From positions 1 through 64,000 of the forward strand of contig NZ_BNAQ01000007.1 of the NCBI RefSeq assembly GCF_014653575.1: a stretch of DNA of 64,000 nt, in the 5' to 3' direction. The notes under the pieces are model-generated. The model saw only the letters and a program-made list of their open reading frames with translations. It was not told the DNA's origin and searched no databases. Origin of the DNA: Sphingomonas glacialis (GTDB lineage Bacteria; Pseudomonadota; Alphaproteobacteria; Sphingomonadales; Sphingomonadaceae). Made by a program: the position numbers and the translations under genes. Every line of letters begins with the position of its first letter. Positions within the stretch are counted from its first letter, which is position 1. Shown here in pieces: positions 1 through 7,704 of the stretch.

Positions 1-234
1 CGAGGCATGGATGGTCGTCTCATCCATCAGGCGAATGACGCGCCGTATTGCCAAGCTCGAATTATGAGTCGGGCTCTAAGGCGCATCCGCCCGATGATCA
101 CTCGGAACGGCAGACGACCATTTGTCCGGCGACCGCACCGGTTGGTCGAGATGTCGCCCTTGTTCTGCATCCTGCGGAGCTGGCGTTCGTAGTATCGTCT
201 GCGTTTTGGCGAAAACTACTCAGATGAGGCTTAT
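1..234. other. left edge, no convincing gene
   Basis: No reading frame here has recognisable family features. On the minus strand, positions 212-226 read GAGTAGTTTTCGCC, close to the repeated FixJ-like box described elsewhere in the window. It points left, away from the small gene at 235, so any target would lie outside the window or be lost. Confidence 0.3.
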
Positions 235-415
235 GCCCAACACCTCGGAATTTATCGACTACGAACAGCTGACGTTGGCTGCGCTCGAAAAGGCATCTTT
301 GTCGGCAACGCCGGCCCAACAGCGTACCCACCTTAATCAGGCATCCGTGTTTGCCACTCTCGGCGAAAAGCAACGAGGCCTGCATCCTGGTGGTGCGCGC
401 ATCCGAAGTCGTTAG
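235..415 (+). CDS. small helical hypothetical protein (60 aa)
   Basis: Function unknown. The predicted 60-residue product begins MPNTSEFIDYEQL and is dominated by one amphipathic helix rich in Ala, Leu, Glu and Gln, with a basic Gly/Arg tail. The layout resembles the short helical proteins at 15940 and 41478, all with an aromatic near the N-terminus, an Ala/Leu heptad-like run and a His in the middle. A GAGG lies about five bases before the chosen ATG and supports this start over the longer upstream frame, which has no ribosome site. It is divergent from kup. It could equally be a chance frame, as no family is recognised. Confidence 0.35.
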
Positions 416-555
416 CGACCAGACATTGTCATTCGAGGTCGCATTTAGCGCTGTCAGAGCCATGCCATTTAGATCTGACATTCACAGGACTGACCGTGCC
501 GTGGCTGCTGCGACTCGCGGCGCGCAGAGCCCGTACATGATCGTGCTCGGGGCGA

Positions 556-2472
556 TCAGATTTCGATCTCGGTCCCCACATCGATGACGCGGCCGGGTGG
601 GATACAGAAATAGGCCGCAGGCCTCTCGGCGTTACGTTGCATGAAGGCGAATAGCTTCTCGCGCCAATACGCCATGCCGAGCACCGCGCGCGACGGGATC
701 ACCGCTTCGCGACCGACGTAGAAGACCAAGTCGCGCACCGTTTCGGCATCGAGTTTGCCTTGCGCGACCGCGATGTCGAGCGCTGCGGGTACGCGAACCG
801 GTTCGGTGAATCCGTAGCGCAGGATCATGCGGCGATAGCCGTCCTCCGCGATGAGCTGGACATGATCGTCCGCTGCGACCGCAGGGATTTCCAAAATCTC
901 GATGCTGAGCAGGATAATGTGCTCGGGGATCGCACCGGTCAGCGCATAGAGCCGTGACAGCGAGAGCGGGACGCCTTCGCGCGACGGCGTCAGGAAGGCG
1001 GCGACCCCTGCCGGACGAAGCGGCGGTCGCGCCTTGAGATCCGCGCGAAACGCGTCGCTCGACTGGCGCATGCACGCGCGTGCCGCTGCAACCAATTGCT
1101 GGCCGCGTCGCCAGGTCAGCATGAGGAGCGCCACGCCGCCGGCAATCGCCAGCGGAAACCAGCCACCCTCGAAGATTTTCACCGAATTGGCTACGAAGAA
1201 ACCCAGATCGATGGTCAGAAAAGCCCCGTTAACGGCAAGCACGAGCGCCAGCGCGTACCCCCATTGCCTCGCGATCAGCGCGGCGAGCAGGGTAGTAATG
1301 ACCATCAGCAGCGACACCGCGATGCCGTAAGCCCCGGCGAGCGCATCGGAACTCCCGAAGGTGACGACCGCAGTGATCGTCGCGATGGCGAGCCCGGTGT
1401 TGACGAACGGGAGATAGACTTGGCCGATCGACGCCGCATCGGTGTGCAGCACGCGCAGCCGCGGGAGGAACCCCAGCTGGATCGCTTGTCGAGTGAGCGA
1501 GAAAGCACCCGAGATAATCGACTGGCTCGCGATGATGGTCGCGCAGGTCGCAAAGGCGACCAGCGGATAATGCGCCCAACCCGGCGCCAGTTTCCAGAAC
1601 GGACTGGCAAGCGCGCTTGGGTTATCCAGAAGCAGCGCACCCTGGCCGAGGTAGTTCAATAGCAGGCATGGCAGCACAAGGGCGAACCACGCCAGTCGGA
1701 TTGGCCCAACGCCGAAATGTCCGAGATCGGCATACATCGCCTCGCCACCCGTGACCGCGAGGAAGGCCGCACCGAGCAGAGCAGCGTCGACCGCGAACGG
1801 CGCGTGCCGCAGGAAGTCGATCGCGATAAAAGGGTCGAAAGCGACAAGAATGTGGGGTGCGCGCGCAATGCCGCCGATCCCGAGCAGTGCGATCGCAAGG
1901 AACCACAACAGCATCACTGGTCCGAACACACGCCCGATCTTGGCCGTGCCGAAGCGTTGCGCGGCGAACAGGCCGACGATGATGCAGATAGTGATCGGCA
2001 CCACTGCGGGTGCCAGGAACGGCGCGTCTGTCTTCAGCCCTTCGACCGCGGAGAGGACCGACACTGCAGGCGTGATCGCGCCGTCGCCATAAAGCAAGGC
2101 CGCACCGACTAGGCCGGCGACGAGCAGGATCAGTCCCGAGCGGCCCGGCTGGACCGCGCGGGCGTGGAGGATCGCCAGCATTGCCATGATGCCGCCCTCG
2201 CCGCGATTGTCGGCGCGTAGGATCAGCAGCGCGTATTTCAGCGCGACAATGACGACGAGCGACCAAATGATCGCCGACGTGGCCGCAACGGCGGCGGCCG
2301 GTGAAAGTGCTCCACCGCCCGCGGCGGCCTTGGCGGCTTCGCGTAGCGCATACAGCGGTGAGGTGCCGATGTCTCCATAGACGACACCGAGCGCACCAAG
2401 GCTGACCCCCAGCGTTGCGACGGTGCTCTTTGGAGCAGCATGCCCGCTGCTTTTCGCGATCTTCGCCGTCAT
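556..2472 (-). CDS. kup: Kup-family low-affinity potassium uptake transporter
   Basis: Inner-membrane K+ uptake protein, thought to work as a K+/H+ symporter. The product is about 638 residues, the normal Kup length. The family signature GVVYGDIGTSPLYAL lies near residues 31-45, followed by about twelve hydrophobic segments and a soluble C-terminal domain from about residue 450. The chosen ATG (MTAKIAKSS) has GGAG nine bases upstream. The frame stays open 17 codons further, but that extension has no ribosome site and is unlike Kup proteins. It is not in an obvious operon: the next gene upstream is a broken regulator beyond 2715. No FixJ-like box is visible before it. Confidence 0.93.
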   Translation of the reverse strand: MTAKIAKSSGHAAPKSTVATLGVSLGALGVVYGDIGTSPLYALREAAKAAAGGGALSPAAAVAATSAIIWSLVVIVALKYALLILRADNRGEGGIMAMLAILHARAVQPGRSGLILLVAGLVGAALLYGDGAITPAVSVLSAVEGLKTDAPFLAPAVVPITICIIVGLFAAQRFGTAKIGRVFGPVMLLWFLAIALLGIGGIARAPHILVAFDPFIAIDFLRHAPFAVDAALLGAAFLAVTGGEAMYADLGHFGVGPIRLAWFALVLPCLLLNYLGQGALLLDNPSALASPFWKLAPGWAHYPLVAFATCATIIASQSIISGAFSLTRQAIQLGFLPRLRVLHTDAASIGQVYLPFVNTGLAIATITAVVTFGSSDALAGAYGIAVSLLMVITTLLAALIARQWGYALALVLAVNGAFLTIDLGFFVANSVKIFEGGWFPLAIAGGVALLMLTWRRGQQLVAAARACMRQSSDAFRADLKARPPLRPAGVAAFLTPSREGVPLSLSRLYALTGAIPEHIILLSIEILEIPAVAADDHVQLIAEDGYRRMILRYGFTEPVRVPAALDIAVAQGKLDAETVRDLVFYVGREAVIPSRAVLGMAYWREKLFAFMQRNAERPAAYFCIPPGRVIDVGTEIEI

Positions 2473-2714
2473 CGACAGATTCTCCAGGCCGAACGAGTCT
2501 GGCTCCGAGCAATACGCGCGCAACCCGTTTCGTTGCCAGGCCCAATCCGCGGTGGGGTGCTTGGCCCAGCTGACCGTGCAAACGCAATCAGTGCGGCGCT
2601 GCTATGAGCTATGATTATTCATCTGATAAACCAACGAGCGGGGGGATCGCTAATTGCGAGAGGAGCGGGTGGACCTCTGCTTTCAGGACCAGCTCCGATC
2701 AGATGAGAGCTCGT

Positions 2715-2840
2715 TCAGTCATTGCATTCAGGGCTAGGACCATCGGTGAAGATGCGCGCCAGCTCGCGGTGAACCAGCCCGTAGCATTCGCAGGCAACGG
2801 ATTCGAGATCATGGCGATGGGCCACTTCGATCAACCCGCA
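2715..2840 (-). pseudogene. C-terminal remnant of a Crp/Fnr-type regulator
   Basis: Read on the minus strand from 2840, the frame gives a 41-residue tail containing GLIEVAHRHDLESVACECY, then a stop at 2715. The pattern of an arginine/histidine turn, then LE..ACECY, then a short helix, is the usual C-terminus of sphingomonad Crp/Fnr (FixK-like) transcription factors after the helix-turn-helix. Everything upstream is missing because the IS407-type element starts at 2841. The sequence beyond the far end of that element (5273 onward) does not continue the gene, so this is more than a simple insertion. The assignment rests on motif memory only. Confidence 0.5.
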
Positions 2841-2903
2841 TGAGCTGCCCCCTTCTAAGTGGTCCATCGACTATGAGAGTCTGGATCAAGGAAGAGACGA
2901 CGA

Positions 2904-3182
2904 ATGCCTGCCAAGAAGCACAAGCCCGAGGAGATCATCGGGAAACTGCGTGAAGTTGAAATCGTGCTGGGTCAGGGCGGGACGACCGCCGAGGCGTGCC
3001 GGCGGATCGCGGTCAGCGAGCAGACCTATTATCGCTGGCGCAAGGAATATGGTGGCCTGAAGACAGATCAGGCTCGGCGCATGAAGGATCTGGAAAAGGA
3101 GAACCTTCGGCTGCGGCGTGCGATCTCCGACCTGACACTGGACAAGCTGATCCTGCAGGAGGCGGCACGGGGAAACTTTTGA
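2904..3182 (+). CDS. IS407-group transposase OrfA
   Basis: This is the DNA-binding half of the transposase. The 92-residue product starts MPAKKHKPEEIIGKL and contains the helix-turn-helix (TTAEACRRIAVSEQTYYRW, about residues 27-45) and a leucine-zipper-like helix (KDLEKENLRLRRAISDL). This length and order are typical of IS407-group OrfA. A purine-rich AAGAGACGACGA precedes the ATG. OrfA is intact although its partner OrfB is broken, so only a non-functional or regulatory product is expected. The first 48 codons recur in the truncated copy near 7.6 kb. Confidence 0.88.
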   Translation: MPAKKHKPEEIIGKLREVEIVLGQGGTTAEACRRIAVSEQTYYRWRKEYGGLKTDQARRMKDLEKENLRLRRAISDLTLDKLILQEAARGNF

Positions 3183-3724
3183 GCCCCGCGCGGCGCCGAC
3201 GCTGCATCGACCAGGTGAAAGAGGTGCTGGACGTATCCGAGCGGCGGGTGTGCCGCGTGCTCGGTCAGCACCGGTCGACGCAGCGCAAGGTGCCGTGCGG
3301 GGCAGATGACGAACAGGCGCTGACCGAGGACATTGTCGTGCTGGCCGGGCAATATGGGCGCTACGGTTACCGTCGTGTGACCGCGCTGTTGCATGCCGCT
3401 GGGTGGTCAGTGAACCATAAGCGTGTCGAACGGATCTGGCGGCGCGAGGGGCTGAAAGTGCCACAGAAGCAATCCAAACGTGGCCGGCTGTGGTTGAACG
3501 ACGGCTCGTGCATCCGGCTGCGGCCGGAATATCCGGGCCACGTCTGGGCGTAAGATTTTGTCGAAGCGCGGACGCACGACGGGCGCAAGTTCCGGATCCT
3601 CACGATCATCGACGAGGCCAGCAGGGAGTGAATGGCGCTGATCGTCGCACGTCAGTTGAAACACGAAGACGTGCTGGCGGCGCTTGCCGAGCTGTTTATC
3701 GAGCGCGGGCCGCCAGCGCATATA

Positions 3725-4885
3725 ATACCAAGATTCACTGATCAGAACTCCTGAGCCCAATTTCGCAACCCGATCGACATGATTTTCCAAGGCTGGTCGA
3801 CGAGCTTGTTCCAGGCGTCGCAGCAGTGATCGACGATGTCGTCGTAGGAGCTGAACACGCGGTTCGACAGCCAGTTGTCGCGCATGAACTGCCAGATGTT
3901 TTCCTGCGGGTTGAGCTCGGGACATTTCGACGGGATCGCGATGATCGAGATGTTGGCGGGAAGTTCGAGCTTCGGAGTCAGGTGCCAGCCGGCCTGGTCC
4001 ATCAGCACCACGGCGTGGGCGCCTGGCGCGACATGCAGGGAGATCTCGGCCAAGTGCAGGTTCATCGTGTCGGTATTGCAGAACGGCAGGACGAGGCCGG
4101 CCGCTTTGCCTTCCTGCGGGCAGATCGCGCCGAAGATATAGGCCGATTTGGTACGTTGGTCGTGCGGCGCCGACGGCCGCGTACCGCGCTTGGCCCATCG
4201 TCGCGTGATCTTGTTCTTCTGTCCGACCCTGGCCTCGTCCTGGAACCAAACCTCTATCGGTGTGCCACGCGCGAGTCTGGCTTTGACCGTGTCCAGCTCG
4301 GCGGCAAAGCCCCCTTTTTGAAGGCTTCGATCGCCTCTGGATCCTGCGCATGGTGTTTGGGCCGCGCGGATAATTTCCGGTAGCCCAGCGCGCGAAGCTC
4401 GCGGCTCAGCGTCGGCTTCGAAACCGACACGGAGAAATCGTCCCACAGCATCTGCGCCAGGTCGACGATCCGCCAGCGCACCACGCCGTGCGCGGCAGGA
4501 ATTGGCCCCCGCTCGATCGCCTCGACCAGAGCCGCACGGTGCGTCGCGTTCAGGAGCGGCGGCTTGCCCGGGGCCTTTCGATCGATCAATCCTTCAGGCC
4601 CCGACGCATTGAACTTCACCACCCAGTCCCGAACGATCTGCACCGTGACGCTACCCAGGCGGGCAGCTTCCGTCCGGCTCGAACCCTCATAGATCGCCGC
4701 CAACGCGAGCAGGCGCCGCGCTTGGGCGCCATCCTTCGATTTACGAGCGGCGGACCGTACCGCGACAGCGTCGAAGTCGGTGCGAAGCGCGATCGGCATG
4801 GCAAACTCCTGTCCGTTTGCCATCTTGAATCAAACCTAGGCGCCGCAGGCAACCCCCTTCGAGTCACGGTCATCGGATCTTGGTA
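3725..4885 (-). mobile_element. IS630-family element nested in the IS407 element
   Basis: An 1161-base unit bounded by ATACCAAGAT on the left and ATCTTGGTA on the right, with the TA dinucleotide duplicated on both sides (3723-3724 and 4886-4887). TA targeting is the IS630/Tc1 hallmark. Removing the unit and one TA restores the IS407 OrfB frame (AHI then TSDNGSEF), which fixes the insertion point to the base. One transposase gene fills it, read on the minus strand. Confidence 0.9.
3742..4823 (-). CDS. IS630-family transposase, two frames joined by a -1 slip
   Basis: Two overlapping frames make one transposase. The first (from 4823, 189 aa) carries the N-terminal helix-turn-helix (GSSRTEAARLGSVTVQIV). 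The second (ending at 3742) carries the DDE domain, with acidic residues visible in WFQDEAR, VLMDQAGWH and NPQENIW. They overlap at an A5G5 run (4310-4319 on the plus strand), where a -1 shift turns FKKGALPP into KGGFAAEL and keeps the protein collinear. Programmed -1 slippage at such runs is common in this family, so the element may still be active. A plain frameshift mutation would look the same. Confidence 0.85.
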
Positions 4886-5342
4886 TAACGTCGGACAATG
4901 GCAGCGAGTTCATCGCTACCGCGGTCCAGAAATGGCTCGGCCAGGTCGGCGTGAAGACGCTGTACATCGCGCCGGGCTCGCCCTGGGAGAACGGCTATAA
5001 CGAGAGCTTCAACGGCTCGCTGCGCGACGAGCTGCTCAACGGCGAAATCTTCTACAGCCTCGTCGAGGCACGGGTGCTGATCGAGTCGTGGCGGCGCCAC
5101 TACAACACCGTCCGGCCGCACAGCAGCCTGGGCTACCGCCCACCGGCCCCAGAAGCGGCGACACCGCCATTGCCGGCCTCCGGTTCCGCTTCGCTCCACC
5201 TCCGCCCGGCAATGGCGGCGGAGACGACAATGCACTAACTATCTACCCGGACCACCCGGTGGGGGCTGCTCATATTCGACCGCTGAAATCGAACGCGAGC
5301 GTTCCACCTACATTTGACGAAGCCACGCGTCCGACCATGAGA

Positions 5343-5378
5343 CCGCCGGCACCCACCCCCTCGGGGCTATGCCGGCGG
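5343..5378 (-). terminator. strong hairpin downstream of the alternative oxidase
   Basis: CCGCCGGCA (5343-5351) pairs perfectly with TGCCGGCGG (5370-5378), and an inner CCCC/GGGG pair lies in the loop. It lies just after the oxidase stop and before the IS407 end. No T-run follows on the minus strand, so terminator function is inferred from position and stem strength only. Confidence 0.4.
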
Positions 5379-5481
5379 AATTTGGACGGAAGGTCATCGA
5401 CATAGCCTCGCCAATTCCTTCAGATCCACGGCGGGCGGGTGCCGTTGGTTGTTGAGCCGTGTGCGGGGCGCCTCCGCGCAG

Positions 5482-6204
5482 TCAGCCGTTGACCGCCAAT
5501 TCATTCGCATGCGGTGGATATGGGGCGTCCGCTTTGTCGAGCGGCATGCCGGCGATCGTGCTGGCGAAGCCGTGATTGACGTCGCGATGGTGCGCCTCGT
5601 CGTCACGGACCACCAGCACGACATCGCGCAGCGTGGCGTCGTCGGCCATTTTCCAATAGTGTCGGGCAATCAGCGGCGCGGGCACATTGGGGGAGCGCCC
5701 CTCGTCGATTTCATGCAAGTACAGCGTGTAGCTGGTCACCGCTTCTTCCTCGAAATAGCCCACGACCCGGTGCCCGGTCTTGGCAGAGAGCAGGTAGAGC
5801 AGGGAGAAGCCGATCAGGAAAACGCCCTGAACGAGCAGAATGACGGTGCGCTCGAACCAGGTCGGCTTGGCGATCTCGATGAACGTCATCAGGTGCATGC
5901 GCTCGTTCTCGGCCTCTTCCATCAGCGTGCGAATCCAGCCCTGATCATCCCGCATCCAGCGCAGGCATTTGAGATGCGTGAACATCGCGCCGACCATGCC
6001 GGGCACCGCCGCGACCGTTTCCAGCACGATCGCACGGTGCCCATAGCGCTTCGCGAAGAAAGTGTCCGCGCTGAAGCGCAGCAGCTTGGTGAAGCCGAGC
6101 GCGAAGTGGTCGGAGAAACCGTGCGGGACATGATGCACGATCGGTTGCGCGGCGCGCTCTGTCGCGAGCGCAAGGCTGTCGGGCTTGAGGACGGTATTGA
6201 CCAT
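5482..6204 (-). CDS. aox: alternative oxidase (cyanide-insensitive ubiquinol oxidase)
   Basis: Non-electrogenic diiron oxidase that passes electrons from ubiquinol to oxygen at the inner membrane without pumping protons. The 240-residue product shows all four AOX iron motifs: LET at E62, NERMH at E101/H104, FEEEA at 151-155 and DEAHHRDVNH with E203/H206. Between them lie hydrophobic stretches (about 62-80 and 119-140) typical of the interfacial membrane anchor. AOX is known from a minority of alphaproteobacteria, including sphingomonads. Upstream (6269-6306) lie two inverted copies of the window's repeated box. The gene lies between IS407 ends, which suggests capture or mobilisation. The start is a plain ATG with a weak GGGAAG before it. 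Confidence 0.95.
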   Translation of the reverse strand: MVNTVLKPDSLALATERAAQPIVHHVPHGFSDHFALGFTKLLRFSADTFFAKRYGHRAIVLETVAAVPGMVGAMFTHLKCLRWMRDDQGWIRTLMEEAENERMHLMTFIEIAKPTWFERTVILLVQGVFLIGFSLLYLLSAKTGHRVVGYFEEEAVTSYTLYLHEIDEGRSPNVPAPLIARHYWKMADDATLRDVVLVVRDDEAHHRDVNHGFASTIAGMPLDKADAPYPPHANELAVNG

Positions 6205-6268
6205 TGAACGTTCGCTTCCCGGTGGTGTAGCCTCCGACTGTATCGGCCGACGCGCGGCCCGAGCAGGG

Positions 6269-6306
6269 TCGGGAACTACCTATCCCGTCCGATGCGTAGT
6301 TCCCGA
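6269..6306. promoter_or_regulatory. palindromic double FixJ-like box before aox
   Basis: TCGGGAACTACC (6269-6280) and GTAGTTCCCGA (6296-6306) are inverted copies of the repeated box, separated by 15 bases, some 65-100 bp upstream of the oxidase start. This is the only site in the window with two facing half-sites, which fits binding of an activator dimer pair. Regulator identity is inferred. Confidence 0.6.
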
Positions 6307-6359
6307 AGCGCATCGATCACAATCGTCTGGCATTCGACGAATTGCTACTCTTCGATCAG

Positions 6360-7427
6360 TCACGCTGCGACGTTCGTTGCGCTACTTTCATCCCAGACGG
6401 CCACGGTCCCACGCGCGCTGTGTTTGGCCGAACAGAGCTCCGCGTCGGCTCGAGCCGAGAGCTGCTCGAGGTCGAGGCCGTCCCGAGGAGCAAAGGCGAT
6501 CCCGATGCTCGTCCCGATCCTGATAGACGCTGATCCAATTTCAAAGGGGACTTCAAGTGCTTCGACAATTCTATCGGCGAGCGCCTGGGCTTCGCGCACA
6601 TTTTTTACGCCAGTTTGAATAACTGCAAACTCATCGCCTCCGATACGAGCCACCGTATCGCCGGGGCGAGTAAGACGTGATAGACGGTCCGCGACGCCCT
6701 TCAAAATCGCGTCGCCAGTCGGGGGCCCATAACGATCATTGACGGGCTTGAAACGATCCAGATCGAGCAAGTGAACTGCGACCAGATCGCCGGCGCCCGA
6801 GATAGCTGCGATACTCTCGTCGAGGCGTTCCCTAAGCAGCAGCCGGTTGGCGAGCCCCGTCAGTACATCCTTGCGGGCAAGGCTCGCCAAGGTTCGGGCG
6901 GTGATCAGTTGATTGACCGTCGATCGATAGAGAAACCGCGCCGACTCAACGCTTCCGAGGGCGAAGGTGCAGTACAGTAGCGCCATTGCTCCATATGGGA
7001 GGCCATGACGCGCAGGCTCTCCGAGGTGCATCAGCAAACCAGAAAGAGACGGCACAATCGCAGCAGCGAGGCTTAGGATATAGATTTTCGGTCGGATAGC
7101 GACTCTGACGACTAGGCCTGCGCCATAACCAAAGATCAAAGCGCTCATGACCATGTGGATCGCCGCGTCTTCACTGCGTAGGGCGGTGAAATTCATGAAG
7201 CCGAGCAGTAGCCCCGACCCAATACTTCCAACGGCATAGAGTTTTTCATACCTTCGGACTTCGACACCGTTCATCTTATAGGCCGAGGCACGTTTCCGGT
7301 ACGCGAGGAGGAGCGCGACACGACAGGTCATCCAAACAAGAATAGCGGCCGCAGAAAGCGCGGTTCCCACACTCCGTGAGTGGACCGCGACGATCATGCC
7401 GATGATGCCGCTAATCACGCCGACCAT
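6360..7427 (-). CDS. membrane diguanylate cyclase (GGDEF)
   Basis: Predicted to make cyclic di-GMP from two GTP. The 355-residue product has about five to six transmembrane helices in residues 1-165, then a complete GGDEF domain with DVLTGLANR at its start, LDLDRFKPVND and the intact signature GGDEF. No EAL domain follows. The active-site motif is unbroken. The first ATG lies at 7427, one base from the junction with the IS407 fragment at 7429, and the protein begins directly inside a hydrophobic helix. The original N-terminus and promoter may therefore be lost. It is transcribed toward the oxidase gene, 156 bp away. Confidence 0.88.
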   Translation of the reverse strand: MVGVISGIIGMIVAVHSRSVGTALSAAAILVWMTCRVALLLAYRKRASAYKMNGVEVRRYEKLYAVGSIGSGLLLGFMNFTALRSEDAAIHMVMSALIFGYGAGLVVRVAIRPKIYILSLAAAIVPSLSGLLMHLGEPARHGLPYGAMALLYCTFALGSVESARFLYRSTVNQLITARTLASLARKDVLTGLANRLLLRERLDESIAAISGAGDLVAVHLLDLDRFKPVNDRYGPPTGDAILKGVADRLSRLTRPGDTVARIGGDEFAVIQTGVKNVREAQALADRIVEALEVPFEIGSASIRIGTSIGIAFAPRDGLDLEQLSARADAELCSAKHSARGTVAVWDESSATNVAA

Positions 7428-7428
7428 G

Positions 7429-7688
7429 CCTGTTCGTCATCTGCTCCGCACGGCACCTTGCGCTGCGTCGACCGGTGCTGATTCCTTGCGCCAGCGATAA
7501 TAGGTCTGCTCGCTGACCGCGATCCGCCGGCACGCCTCGGCGGTCGTCCCGCCCTGACCCAGCACGATTTCAACTTCACGCAGCTTCCCGATGATCTCCT
7601 CGGGCTTGTGCTTCTTGGCAGGCATTCGTCGTCCCTTCCTTGATCCAGACTCTCATAGTCGATGGACCACTTAGAAGGGGGCAGCTCA
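7429..7688 (-). mobile_element. internally deleted, truncated IS407-group copy
   Basis: Read on the minus strand it begins with the same TGAGCTGCCCCC end as the element at 2841 and the same OrfA start. After the codons for YYRWRKE it jumps about 218 bases to the OrfB region CAGCACCGGTCGACGCAG, then stops at GACGAACAGG. This yields a 62-codon chimeric frame (7437-7625). Its end faces outward, opposite to the larger copy, so the oxidase and GGDEF genes sit between two inverted IS ends. Confidence 0.88.
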
Positions 7689-7704
7689 GTAATATCCTAG
7701 CAAT

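Larger units (their letters stand above)
3173..5238 (+). pseudogene. IS407-group transposase OrfB, disrupted
   Basis: The catalytic (DDE integrase) half of the transposase. The protein can be followed in one frame from the OrfA overlap through GRYGYRRVTALLHAAGW and on to GHVWA. There a TAA at 3551-3553 replaces the expected Tyr codon before DFVEART. A second stop, TGA, follows SRE near 3630 where this family has Cys. At 3723 the frame is cut by the IS630. It resumes after 4887 with TSDNGSEF and SPWENGYNESFNGSLRDEL and ends at 5238. The two nonsense changes are substitutions, not indels, so they point to genuine decay and not to a homopolymer error. Confidence 0.85.
2841..5272 (+). mobile_element. 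IS3-family (IS407 group) element, split by an IS630 insertion
   Basis: The element begins TGAGCTGCCCCCTTCT and ends with the imperfect complement GGTGGGGGCTGCTCA at 5272. Without the nested IS630 it is about 1.27 kb, right for this group. It encodes the usual OrfA and a -1-frame OrfB, but OrfB has two in-frame stops and is cut by the IS630, so this copy cannot move by itself. I see no matching target duplication (CGCA on the left, TATT on the right), which suggests that the flanks have been rearranged. A shortened inverted copy lies at 7429-7688. Confidence 0.85.

Noticed and set aside
212..226. FixJ-like box on the minus strand near the left edge
   Set aside because: One clear mismatch and no gene in the expected direction inside the window; kept only as a remark.
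2837..5276. Target-site duplication of the IS407 element
   Set aside because: Left flank CGCA and right flank TATT do not match; also no match with the flanks of the fragment at 7688.
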